The notes beneath the pieces are model-generated. The model was not told where the DNA came from and made no database searches. It worked only from the letters and a program-made list of their open reading frames with translations. A program made the position numbers and the translations under genes. This document shows positions 55,362-64,000 of a DNA stretch of 64,000 bases, in pieces. The stretch covers positions 13,564,377 through 13,628,376 of the forward strand of contig NC_092810.1 in the NCBI RefSeq assembly GCF_040954645.1, read 5' to 3'. This DNA comes from Diabrotica undecimpunctata. Taxonomy: Eukaryota > Arthropoda > Insecta > Coleoptera > Chrysomelidae. Numbering within the stretch: position 1 is the first letter of the stretch; every line of letters begins with the position of its first letter.

Positions 55362-56389
55362 AATGGACTGAAAATGGTCCAAAAGGATAACCGTGATGTA
55401 CTGACAGATGCTGCTCTGTAGGTTCCTGTTCCTGGCTGTTCCTGGTTCCCTAGTTGTTTGCATTTTTTGTCAAAATCTAAAAAAATATTTTTTATTGAGA
55501 AATATTTAATATAGATCAATTTCACCCCATTTTATGGTAATCAAAATGATTTTGATTTTATTCACAATTTTTTTCCATAAATTAAAGATCTATAGCTCCG
55601 TGACAGCTACGGTGGTACAGCTATGACTTTTCTTTTTAGATTTAATATTTTTGTTGGTGTAGCAAATACATAAATATTGAAAAAAACCTTTAATTGAAAT
55701 GCATTTCCTTTTCTTATAAATTCTCTTTGGAGGCGAAATCACTTAAGACGTTTTCTGTCTTTTCTTTCGCCATTTTGCATAACTTTCTTTGTGCAAGAAA
55801 TGTACATTAATTCACTACATTAAGTCAACAACACTCGGGACCATAAAGAGAACAGAGCATTAAAAGGCTTTCCCAATGCTACATAAATTTCAGTCTCCAG
55901 CAGCATTTGCATATTGATGAGGATGTAATGAGGATATAAAAGGGTTGCCGAAAGGGAATATAATCGAATCTTTCTTTTCTTAAATATTTTACGTTTGTTA
56001 GATAATCCGTACTGCTGGCGGTCTGCAGTCTTTAAATAGAAAATATGATCGTTTAAATCGTCGTCGGAGTTCGGACAAAAGGTTGAAAAAAATAAATTTA
56101 TGTCTGATGAGAGCTTATGTTTTACTCGGATAAAAACTGGAAAGGTTGGCTTTAAATATTTTTATAGATATTAAAAAATCATAACAGGTAATACATTTGA
56201 AAATATTATTTTATCAGGCCACACGAATAAAAATAAATGGGTGAAAGATAAAATAATCGCATACTAAATGTTCGGTTGTTGGGCTTATACATTTTTGAAA
56301 GGCATTAAATTCCGCTGCTAAACCGTTGGGAGAGTCTGTTTTTAAAATATTTAAAATTAAATATAAGGTTGAATGCTCGAATAAATGAA
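55362..56389. other. unassigned
   Basis: AT-rich sequence. Short repeats of ttcctggctgttcctgg occur near 55425-55452. No genes recognised. The continuation of the interrupted RTE-like copy was not found. Confidence 0.4.
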
Positions 56390-56445
56390 CTTTGATCAGA
56401 TAAAAGGCATATATCGAGCACAGTTTTATTAATTTAATCTTGCCC

Positions 56446-57260
56446 AAGTACTTTCGCTTCCTAGATCATCTTCAGGGGCATCTGAAATAAGCCAAGAAAC
56501 GTTTTTTTTTATAACTAAAGAAATTGATTAACTTCGATAAAAACTCGAAGTTTATGGTTGATAAAGAGTTTTTATGTGATTAACGTTTATAGACTTACTT
56601 CGTCAATTGCGGCCTATCCGACAAGAACAAAATATCATAAACAAATAAATGTACATCACACTACACTACAAAAGGACAAACAAACACTTTAAAATTATTT
56701 AAGAAAGGCTACATTATGTGCAGAAGCCGGAGACAGAATTGCTCCCGATCTAACGGAAATGTTGGGGTGACATGTGACAAATGACAGTTTGGATGAGCAG
56801 TCACAATCATAGATATGTGATCTGCACCTTTTGAAATTCTATGAAACTAAATATTGACCAAAAGTCCAACTGACACTACTATAGGAGGTCACTGATGAAA
56901 TATAAAATTATATAGAATATTTTTTAAGTAGATTGAATAATCCAGATCTCACGCTCAAACCTGTCTGTAATAATTAAGGTGTTAGTTTGAGAGCAACTGA
57001 AATCGACGTAAAGTAAGAATGCAAGAAAACGACTAAACAATATATTAGACAGGGGGTACTTGACTACAATAAAATGGTCTACCAAGCACTATCTGTAATG
57101 TAGAAAGGAAGAGATCTGACTATGTAATTAAAATACTAAAAATTGAAAATCAAAATTGAAAGCAAAGTATATAAATGGGGTGTAATCCATGTAGTTCAGT
57201 TGAACCCACAGTCAATGGTATAACTATAAAATTAATATGGATGTGCTCAGTGCAGGAAGT
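56446..57260. other. non-coding part of the Penelope-like element
   Basis: Sequence between the left terminal repeat and the stop codon of the Penelope-like ORF. It shows no further gene. It is either the element's 3' UTR plus tail or unrelated DNA trapped between termini; this cannot be decided here. Confidence 0.45.
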
Positions 57261-58826
57261 CTAAACAGTCGAGCTGGGTCCCCTACGAGGTGAAGCTGTA
57301 ATAAAGTTTTTAAAAATAGGTTTAAATTTAGTACAATTTAAATTAATTTGAGTATTAAGACAGTGAGAGTTTCCATTTGTTTCCCTTGTAATCTCCAAAT
57401 CTTCCAATAAATCCAACTCCATATAGTTTTTATTTCTACTAATGTCATGTAAGATCGATGAACCAGTGTTGATGTTAAAATTGTGTTTACTGGATAATAA
57501 GTGTTGACCAAAACTTGAAGAGTTTGGTCTTTTCAAATGTTCTGAAACTCTAGTGGATAACTTTCCAATGGTTCTACCTACATAAGAGGCATCACAATCA
57601 TCACATTTTAATTTGTAAATACCACTTTTGTCAAGTGTGTTCATCCTAACTTTGGTGTTGATTAAGAAGGAATCTAAGGTGTTGTGTGACTTAAAGGATA
57701 TTTTAATGTTATCAATTGTAGAAGTAAAAAGTTTAGATATTTTATTGGAAATGCTGCTTATATAAGTGAAGGAAAAATATCTGGTGTTATTTGAAGCAGT
57801 AGGTTGAAGAAAACATTGTGATGAATATTCAAGCTTTTCTGCAATTTTTAGTTTAGCTCTATTTAGAAGCTTATAGATAATGTTAGGATCATAACCATTA
57901 TTGAAAGCAATTTGTTTAAGAGTGTTAAGTTCTGAATTAAAATTATCATTAGAAAGTGGAAATTTGAGTAACCTATGAATGTAACTGTTGAAAGCAGCCA
58001 TTTTATGTTGGGTTGGATGATTAGATGTATCATGTATAACATGATCTGTTTGGGTAGGTTTTCTGTAAATATTGTACTCTAAAGAATCTTTATTACGGGA
58101 TATAGTCATATCCAAGAAGTTCAACTTTTTATCAGATTCTGGTTCCAGACTAAAAGAGATGTTGGGATGGAGGTTATTAAGATCATCCAGAATCTGTAAA
58201 GCATCATCTTGGGTTCCCTGTATGAGAGCTATACAATCATCAACATACCTTGACCAAAAAACTATTTTGTTGTTGTTGTTAACAAACTTTTGTTCTAAGC
58301 TGTCTAAGAAAATGTCAGCTAGAAAAGGTGATATTGGAGATCCCATTGCTAAACCTGTTAGTTGCTTATATATTTTTTGATTAAATTGAAAGAAGTCCTG
58401 ATCCAGACAGAATTTAAGTATAGTTAAGATAGCATCTTTGTCTTTTGCCGATATGTTGCAATTGTCTAGAAGATTGTGTACTAAAGGTAATATTTCATCT
58501 CTTGGTACAGAAGTCAACAAATTGGAAACATCAAAAGAAACTAAATAAAAACCCTCTTCTATCCTAATGTTATTTAAACGTTCTATTAGATCTAAAGAAT
58601 TTTTAATGGAGAACTTAGGTTTAAAATTAGTGATAGACTGAATTGTATTGTAAATAAACTCTGATAAAATAGAAACTGGGGTGTTACAAAAACTTACTAC
58701 AGGCCTTATGGGACAATTGTGTTTATGGATTTTAGGAAGTCCATATAACCTAGGTGTTATAGGATTAGGTACAGTTAACTTTCTGTTGTTATATTTAGTG
58801 ATAGTGTCATTAAACAATTTGAGCAA
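57261..58826 (-). CDS. Penelope-like reverse transcriptase with GIY-YIG endonuclease, 5'-truncated
   Basis: 521 open codons. RT motifs: 'PNPITPRLYGLPKIHK', 'YLVSFDVSNLLTSVPRDEIL' (first Asp; usually SFDV.SLFTNVP), 'KQLTGLAMGSPISPFLADIF' and 'FWSRYVDDCIALIQGTQDD' (catalytic YVDD), then 'LNFLDMTISR' and 'YRKPTQTD'. The C-terminal GIY-YIG domain has 'KSGIYKLKCDDCDASYVGRT', 'STRVSEH' and 'NKNYMELDLLEDLEI'. Full Penelope proteins are longer at the N-terminus, so the first part is missing. The start used is simply the first Met after the truncation. The open frame indicates a fairly recent insertion. Confidence 0.9.
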   Translation of the reverse strand: MLKLFNDTITKYNNRKLTVPNPITPRLYGLPKIHKHNCPIRPVVSFCNTPVSILSEFIYNTIQSITNFKPKFSIKNSLDLIERLNNIRIEEGFYLVSFDVSNLLTSVPRDEILPLVHNLLDNCNISAKDKDAILTILKFCLDQDFFQFNQKIYKQLTGLAMGSPISPFLADIFLDSLEQKFVNNNNKIVFWSRYVDDCIALIQGTQDDALQILDDLNNLHPNISFSLEPESDKKLNFLDMTISRNKDSLEYNIYRKPTQTDHVIHDTSNHPTQHKMAAFNSYIHRLLKFPLSNDNFNSELNTLKQIAFNNGYDPNIIYKLLNRAKLKIAEKLEYSSQCFLQPTASNNTRYFSFTYISSISNKISKLFTSTIDNIKISFKSHNTLDSFLINTKVRMNTLDKSGIYKLKCDDCDASYVGRTIGKLSTRVSEHLKRPNSSSFGQHLLSSKHNFNINTGSSILHDISRNKNYMELDLLEDLEITRETNGNSHCLNTQINLNCTKFKPIFKNFITASPRRGPSSTV

Positions 58827-58906
58827 GATTGGGCGTTGGGCAAGTTGGCAAGTTGGGCAAGATTAAATTAAACTGTGCTCGATATATGCCTTTTATCTGA
58901 TCAAAG

Positions 58907-59204
58907 TATATTTAAAATTGTTTAAAAGTTGATAAAATACTGGAACCATTTTCTTGTGGTAAGTGACACCCTTCAACATCATTGATGTCAGCCTTGAATA
59001 TTAGATAAGTAATCTGAAGTAACCTGAAGTATCATAAATACCGGGTGGTAAGCCGGGCCATACGAAATTTGTATCGAAAACTAATGTTAAGATTGTTCTA
59101 CAAATTAAACAATTATATCTGATCATAAAGGAGTATATACCCTATATCTAAGTTTAACACTCTCAAACTTTCGTTTTAAAAAATTTTGCTTGACTTCTGG
59201 GTGG
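58907..59204. other. unassigned
   Basis: AT-rich spacer between the Penelope-like terminus and the next RTE-like fragment, with no recognised feature. Confidence 0.4.
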
Positions 59205-60150
59205 CATTTGCCTTCTGTGGACGCCGAATATAATTTCAGTGGTTTTTTAGATAGGCTTGTCTGTATTTTCAATAAGGCATTTAGTTTAATTACAAATAAG
59301 TCTATAACAGATGCAGTATTCATAATAAAACAAATAAAAGAAGAAGCTATAGAGTTCGGCATGCCAGTATATATGCTTCATTGATCTGACGAAGGCGTTT
59401 GACAGGGTTCGCCTTAGAGACATTTTTTATATATTAATAGAAAATAAAACACCGACCAACATAACAAAGATAGTCCATAACCTAAATAACAACAGTGTCA
59501 CCAAAGTTAGAGCAGGAGACCAATTCACTGAAAATTTTCCAACACCGGGAGGAATTAGATAAGGCGACAGTTTAAGCTCCTTCTTGTTTAACCTACTCAT
59601 GTGCAAAATTATAAACATCTCTTAATCTAGGATACAGAATTGGCAACAAAAGAGTTGGTATGGTGTGTTACGCAGATCATGCAGCAATTATTGCCGAATC
59701 AGAAGATGATCTTCAGAGACAGGTCTTTCAGTTCTTTCAAATAAGCCGCCAACTAAATATGACCATTTCTACCAACAAAACTAAATGTATGACAATAGCA
59801 AAAGATCCGCTCAGATGTAAGTTAGTAATTGAGAACAACCCCATAGAACAGGTGATGCAATTCAGATATCTGGGCATAGATATATCAAGCACACACGACC
59901 GAGTAAAGTAGTCAGATCAACAAAGCATCCGCATTGTCGGGATGTCTGCGGGAGATAGTCTGGTCAAATCCGTATATGCGCACAGATAGTAAAATTAGAA
60001 TTTAAGAGACTTGCATACGACCGATCATGACATATGGCACAGAAGTGCGCGAAGATACCAACAAAACGAAACAGAAGGGTTGCCGAAATAAAAACCCTAA
60101 GAACAATAGTGGGCAAAACAAGAAGAGACGGGGTGAGAAATACAAACTCT
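59205..60150 (+). pseudogene. RTE-like reverse transcriptase fragment, sister of 14094-15304
   Basis: 'SITDAVFIIKQIKEEAIEFG', then shifted 'YFIDLTKAFDRVRLRDIF', 'MVCYADHAAIIAESEDDLQR' (YADD altered to YADH), 'FFQISRQLNMTISTNKTKCM' and 'MQFRYLGIDISSTHDRVK', then 'TIVGKTRRDGVRNTN'. Long stretches are nearly identical to the minus-strand copy at 14094-15304, so both are recent offshoots of one family. The catalytic block has Asp to His, and several frameshifts and a stop are present. On the right it ends abruptly against the pogo-like gene. Confidence 0.85.
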
Positions 60151-60151
60151 C

Positions 60152-61076
60152 TTAATTGCACTTTCGTCACAGTCTCCACGTTTGTACTCAGTTTTTGCAA
60201 TTATCTGATCCATTAATTCCAAGCATTTTTTTAATAACGACGAAAATTAATCTTTAGGTACACCAGTAATCTTTGGGTGTTGCAATTTAAATTCCGTCAA
60301 AATCCTTCGCCAAGAAACTTTCATGGGTTTAAAAAAGGATACATCCAAAGGTTGACATATGTATGTTAAATTACTGGGAAGGCACGCAAATTCAATATTG
60401 TGCAATTCACACAGTTGCAATACAAGTTGTTACCGATCATAACTTTTTTACCTTCTACATAAAATGGTCTCAAACCAGGCTGTAAGACAAGTTTCCTCCA
60501 TCGACCCATTTTTTGTTCGTTTATATCTAGCTCCTCTTGCGCAACATCCACTACTATAACAAGGAGAGCCCTGTGAAATCCCCCAATGTCCACGCATCCC
60601 ACATATGTTCGCTGCGATATATTATATAAGGAGGTAGCAGTGTGCCATCAGCAGCACCGCACATCATTATTGATGTGGAGGCTTTACTATGATTAGTAAT
60701 TTGCTCTGGGTATTTGGTCCGTTTCTATATAACAATCTTCTTTTCCCCGGATCATCACTAACGTTGGTTTCATCGTAATTGAAAACGTGCGATGGAGGGC
60801 AATTTGAGAGATTTGTGCTTAAATAATTATTGAAATATGATTTTATCGTTTCTTTTGTGACACCTGCCCGAGCTCTACTAATGTTAGACGCAAGTCGTTC
60901 AGAGATTTGCTGACTATGCCTCTCTAAAAAATGGGTTACCCAGTCGTTACCAGGACTTACTCCGTTTTTAAATTTAGTAATAATTCTTTCGATATCGCCA
61001 CTGCGCAAAGCATACAATACACGAAAACACGAATGACAATGGGCAAAGACTATGTAACCTAGCAACAAGAACAAAT
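60152..61076 (-). pseudogene. pogo-like transposase, central part, damaged catalytic site
   Basis: Minus strand from about 61060: 'LRSGDIERIITKFKNGVSPG', 'DWVTHFLERHSQQISERLAS', 'ARAGVTKETIKSYFNNYLST' and 'HVFNYDETNVSDDPGKRRLL' (first catalytic Asp in NYDETN). After shifts come 'MIGNNL' (family IIGDNL: second catalytic Asp replaced by Asn), 'LCELHNIEFACLPSNLTYIC', 'QPLDVSFFKPMK' and 'LLKKCLELMDQIIAKTEYKR'. The N-terminal HTH and the C-terminal tail are missing because RT elements abut both sides. It differs from the pogo-like gene at 13530-16062. Confidence 0.8.
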
Positions 61077-63422
61077 TTGTTAATAAGCTCAACAAAATTT
61101 GAACACCCTAAAATACATAAGGTAACATGGAGGTCACCAGATCAGAAAACATATAGTCAAATTGATCACATAATGATTAATAAACGAAAGCAATCGTCAA
61201 TAAAAGATGTAAGAACGTGCAGAGGTGCGTGTGCAGATTCAGACCACTACATGGTCACAGCCACTATAAGACAAAAAGTTAAAATTGAAACAAAACAAAA
61301 AAACCAACATAAAAAGTGGAATGTCAATAAAATGAGTAATGAAGAAGTAAGAAAAAAATATGAAGAGGCAGTAACAGTTCAAATAAAAGAGAAATATAAA
61401 GCAGAAGATATAAACACAGAATGGGAGACGATCAAAAAATCAATAGAAGAAGGTGCAAATATGCAGATAGGTAAAAGTCAGGCTAAAACAAAAAACGAAT
61501 GGTATAACCAAGAATGTAGAGAAATAACAGGAAAAAAAGTGCAAGCCAGAAATAAATGGCTAAGAACAGATAAAGAGGAAGACAGAGAAGAATATGAAAA
61601 ATTAAGAAGGAATGCTAAGAAAGTGATAAGGCAAAATAAAAGAAGATGGGTAGACAAAAAAATGCAGGAAATAGAGCAGGAAAGAACAAACAGAAATACG
61701 AAAAGTTTTTACAAAAAAATTAAAAAACAAAACAAAAAATACAAGGGCAAAACAAACGGAATAAAAAATAGAGAGGGAATAGTGATAATAGAGGACCAAG
61801 AATACAAACAAGTATGGAGAGATTACTACAGAGAGCTCTTGACGGAGGAAACAACAGAAGAAGAAATGCATAATGAGGAGGAAACGGTGCACGAAGAAGA
61901 AGCAGATGAAGTAGATATCGAAATTTCAAAAGAACCAACATTAGAGGAATTGGATGAAGTAATACAGAGAAGCAAAAATGGAAAAGCCCCTGGTAAAGAT
62001 GGCATTAATATGGAACTAATAAAATACGGGGGAAGGGAACTAAGAGGAAAAATACTGGCACTATTGAAAAATATATGGAAAGAAGAGAAAATGCCAGCGG
62101 ACTGGGAGGTAGGGCAGATCATAACAGTACATAAAAAGGGAGACCAACAAATCTGTGAAAATTATAGAGGAATAACGTTACTAAATACAACATATAAAAT
62201 ATTGACATCAATAATAAAAAAGAGGTTATCAAAGATCACAAAGAAGACAGTAGGACAGTACCAATGTGGATTCACAGAAGGAAGATCTACAATAGATGCA
62301 ATACACACAATAAAACAAATAATGGAAAAAGCAAACGAGAATAAATTAGAACTGGAAATGTTATTCATAGACTTCAAACAGGCATTTGATTCAATTAAAA
62401 GGAACGGATTAATGATAGCACTTAAAAAATTAAAAATTCCACATAAACTCAGAAAATTAATAGAAATGACAATGAGAACTACAAAAATAAGCATAAAGAC
62501 ACAAAGAGGAGAGACAGAGGAATTCATTATAAATAAAGGGATGAAACAAGGAGATGCCTTATCAACAACGCTATTTAATCTAGCATTAGAATATGTACTA
62601 CGAAATATAAATAAAGGAAATCTCAGAACAAGAGGTGGTCAAATAATTGCATATGCAGACGATATTGCTATTATTGCAAAGAACAGAAAAATAATGAAAG
62701 AAATGCTAGAAGAAATAAGAGAGAAAGGGGAGGTAATGGGGCTAAGATTAAATCAAGAAAAGACAAAAATATTAAGATTAGGGAAAAAACCAATGAAAGA
62801 AAAAATCAAAATAGGAAGTTCTGAGTTTGAAGAAGTAGAATACTTCAAATACCTAGGAGTTACAATAAGTAAATCCGGAGAAAGGAAATCCGAAATAAAA
62901 GAAAAAATATTAGCAGCGAATAAAGCTTATTTTGCAAACAAAACATTACTTAAAAGCAAAACACTGACTAAAAAAAGTAAGATGAGCATTTATAACACCA
63001 TAATTAGGCCAATATTATTATATGCAGGAGAAACAATGACGATGGTTAAAAAAGATGAAGAAGACTTAAGAATAGCAGAGAGAAAGATTATGAGAACCAT
63101 ACTAGGACCAATCAGAACAGAGCAAAATGAATATAGAAGCAGAACAAATGCAGAAATTAAGGAAGAACTTAAGGAAGACATCGTAACTAAAATAAAGCAA
63201 TGCAGATTTAGATGGTTAGGTCACATTTGGCGAGCAGGCGATGAGGCAGTGACATACGCAATGATGGAATGGAATCCAGGAGGAAAAAAGAGAAGGGGAA
63301 GACCTAGATCAAAGTGGCTGCAAGAAGTTGAAGAAGACCTCCAAAGGGCAGGAGTCAGAGAATGGAGAGGAAGAACTAGAGACAGGAAAAAATGGAGAGA
63401 TATTGTCAAGAAGATAAGATAA
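61077..63422 (+). CDS. non-LTR endonuclease-reverse transcriptase, 781 open codons, 5'-truncated
   Basis: This is the longest open frame in the window. It enters within the end of the endonuclease ('KVTWRSPDQKTYSQIDHIMI', 'CRGACADSDHYMV'), then a Lys/Glu-rich linker. RT blocks are 'APGKDGINMELIKYGGRELR', 'ICENYRGITLLNTTYKILTS', 'QYQCGFTEGRSTIDAI', 'LFIDFKQAFDSIKRN', 'NKGMKQGDALSTTLFNLALE' and the catalytic 'QIIAYADDIAIIA'. The C-terminal domain has 'YFKYLGVTISKSGERKSEIK', 'RPILLYAGETMTMV', 'CRFRWLGHIWR' and 'KRRGRPRSKWLQEVEEDLQR'. There is no stop or frameshift over 2.3 kb, all RT catalytic residues are present, and the coding strand is strongly A-rich. It lacks the start of the endonuclease, so this copy is probably not autonomous. 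Confidence 0.9.
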   Translation: MLISSTKFEHPKIHKVTWRSPDQKTYSQIDHIMINKRKQSSIKDVRTCRGACADSDHYMVTATIRQKVKIETKQKNQHKKWNVNKMSNEEVRKKYEEAVTVQIKEKYKAEDINTEWETIKKSIEEGANMQIGKSQAKTKNEWYNQECREITGKKVQARNKWLRTDKEEDREEYEKLRRNAKKVIRQNKRRWVDKKMQEIEQERTNRNTKSFYKKIKKQNKKYKGKTNGIKNREGIVIIEDQEYKQVWRDYYRELLTEETTEEEMHNEEETVHEEEADEVDIEISKEPTLEELDEVIQRSKNGKAPGKDGINMELIKYGGRELRGKILALLKNIWKEEKMPADWEVGQIITVHKKGDQQICENYRGITLLNTTYKILTSIIKKRLSKITKKTVGQYQCGFTEGRSTIDAIHTIKQIMEKANENKLELEMLFIDFKQAFDSIKRNGLMIALKKLKIPHKLRKLIEMTMRTTKISIKTQRGETEEFIINKGMKQGDALSTTLFNLALEYVLRNINKGNLRTRGGQIIAYADDIAIIAKNRKIMKEMLEEIREKGEVMGLRLNQEKTKILRLGKKPMKEKIKIGSSEFEEVEYFKYLGVTISKSGERKSEIKEKILAANKAYFANKTLLKSKTLTKKSKMSIYNTIIRPILLYAGETMTMVKKDEEDLRIAERKIMRTILGPIRTEQNEYRSRTNAEIKEELKEDIVTKIKQCRFRWLGHIWRAGDEAVTYAMMEWNPGGKKRRGRPRSKWLQEVEEDLQRAGVREWRGRTRDRKKWRDIVKKIR

Positions 63423-63515
63423 ACAAAAAAGACTGATCCACTTAAGAAATCGGATCTAGAAAGCATTTGCGGTTTAACCCCACACTGGGGTGTATAGCCA
63501 TTATATATATATAAT
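63423..63515 (+). other. 3' UTR and (TA)n end of the intact RT element
   Basis: After the stop codon about 90 bp of UTR contains a short hairpin (ccccacactggggtg, near 63478-63492) and ends in a TATATATATAT run at about 63503-63513. Short 3' UTRs ending in simple repeats are usual for this kind of element. Confidence 0.6.
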
Positions 63516-64000
63516 AATTCTTTCAGTTCTTTATAAATAACTCTTGTACATCTAACGTCGATACTTTTTCATGTGCACAATATTTTCAAGATATTAATAT
63601 AAAACGTGCAGATCCTAACAAGGTAATTCTAAAGAAAGTTATGCACTTGCAACATACTCCGTTACAAAATCTGTAATAGAACATTTTACGTGTGCTTCAC
63701 TACAAGCTAAGGATATATTTTTCGATTATTTTTCTTTTAATCTGAGACCTGATTGGTATATACAGTCCTTTTTATACATGCGGCATACTACGCTAAGTTT
63801 GAAAATTGCAAAAATTTTATTAGAAATTATATTCCCAGGTAGTAAAACGATTATGCTTTGTAGAAATAGCCAAGGTATATTAAGCTAAAATGTAAAAAGC
63901 AGGCAAAGTGTTACTTATGATACATTTGGAGAAAGGTTATTAGAATACAGGTTCTTTTTAGTTTAGAAAATAAATTTTTCTTAATTGATCTTTATCTATA
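63516..64000. other. unassigned
   Basis: AT-rich flank with no recognised feature up to the end of the window. Confidence 0.4.

Larger units (their letters stand above)
56390..58906 (-). mobile_element. Penelope-like element with inverted terminal sequences
   Basis: The segments 56390-56445 and 58855-58906 are inverted copies of one another (52 bp matched apart from a 4-nt indel), beginning ctttgatcagataaaaggca. Between them lie one minus-strand ORF with RT and GIY-YIG domains and about 800 bp of non-coding sequence. Penelope-like elements commonly carry direct and inverted copies of a terminal repeat. Next to the left copy the minus strand has cctgaagatgatctagg and gcgaaag (56440-56482), resembling the hammerhead ribozyme core of such repeats. 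Confidence 0.8.

Noticed and set aside
61602..62527. Hydrophobic and Ser-rich frames on the minus strand
   Set aside because: They are the antisense of the Lys/Glu-rich intact RT gene; the plus strand has all the RT motifs.
1..64000. CRISPR arrays, operons, tRNA genes, bacterial or viral genome segments
   Set aside because: No regular spacer repeats, no cloverleaf seen by eye, no Shine-Dalgarno-spaced gene strings, and no capsid or LTR-retroviral gag/pol/env order; all RTs are non-LTR or Penelope type.

Overview
The window looks like AT-rich nuclear DNA from an arthropod, most likely an insect with a large, repeat-filled genome. A beetle is my best guess, but only a guess: it rests on the mix of element families. 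These are RTE-like, CR1-like, R1/I-like and Penelope-like retroelements, plus mariner/Tc1, pogo, hAT and piggyBac-like DNA transposons and one Sola-like transposon. There is no bacterial gene organisation, no operon and no CRISPR array, and I saw no tRNA. I could not identify a single host protein-coding gene with confidence. Nearly all recognisable coding sequence belongs to transposable elements, most of it broken by stops, frameshifts, truncation or nested insertion.

Layout. 0-9 kb: RTE-like fragments, a mariner inserted in a Tc1-like relic, a 5S rRNA-derived fragment, and a second Tc1-like transposase split by an RTE insertion. 9.5-13.2 kb: a nearly complete CR1-like element with PHD-finger ORF1, endonuclease/RT ORF2 and a (TAA)n tail. 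13.5-18.9 kb: a pogo-like transposase split by an RTE-like insertion, then a hAT element with an exact 8-bp target duplication. 19.6-24.1 kb: an RTE copy, a truncated piggyBac-like gene and a mariner-like element with long inverted repeats. 24.9-30.4 kb: two RT fragments, then a Sola-like DNA transposon with near-identical termini, a 4-bp target duplication and one predicted intron. 30.4-41.1 kb: fossil RT fragments, an element with perfect 28-bp inverted repeats, and a short pogo-type element with seven copies of a GGGTGACTTTGG motif. 41.4-50.8 kb: a second long-TIR mariner-like element, an internally inverted R1-like relic, and a long RTE-like element whose coding region is broken by a TTAGG/TCAGG telomere-like tract. 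51.2-55.4 kb: a 5'-inverted RT copy interrupted by a complete TTAA-flanked piggyBac-like element, whose own intron has been invaded by an RT fragment. 56.4-63.5 kb: a Penelope-like element with inverted termini, another RTE-like fragment, a pogo-like transposase with a damaged active site, and an uninterrupted 781-codon reverse transcriptase that is probably the youngest insertion here.

These genes do not form a pathway; they act through insertion into one another. The stratigraphy can often be read exactly. At several sites, removing the inserted element and one copy of its target duplication restores the reading frame of the older element or brings it close to restoration. The best candidates for something less described are the Sola-like transposon (27137-29836), the motif-rich short pogo element (39807-41094), the telomere-like tract inside an RT gene (48171-48192), and the conserved subterminal tandem modules of the piggyBac-like family.
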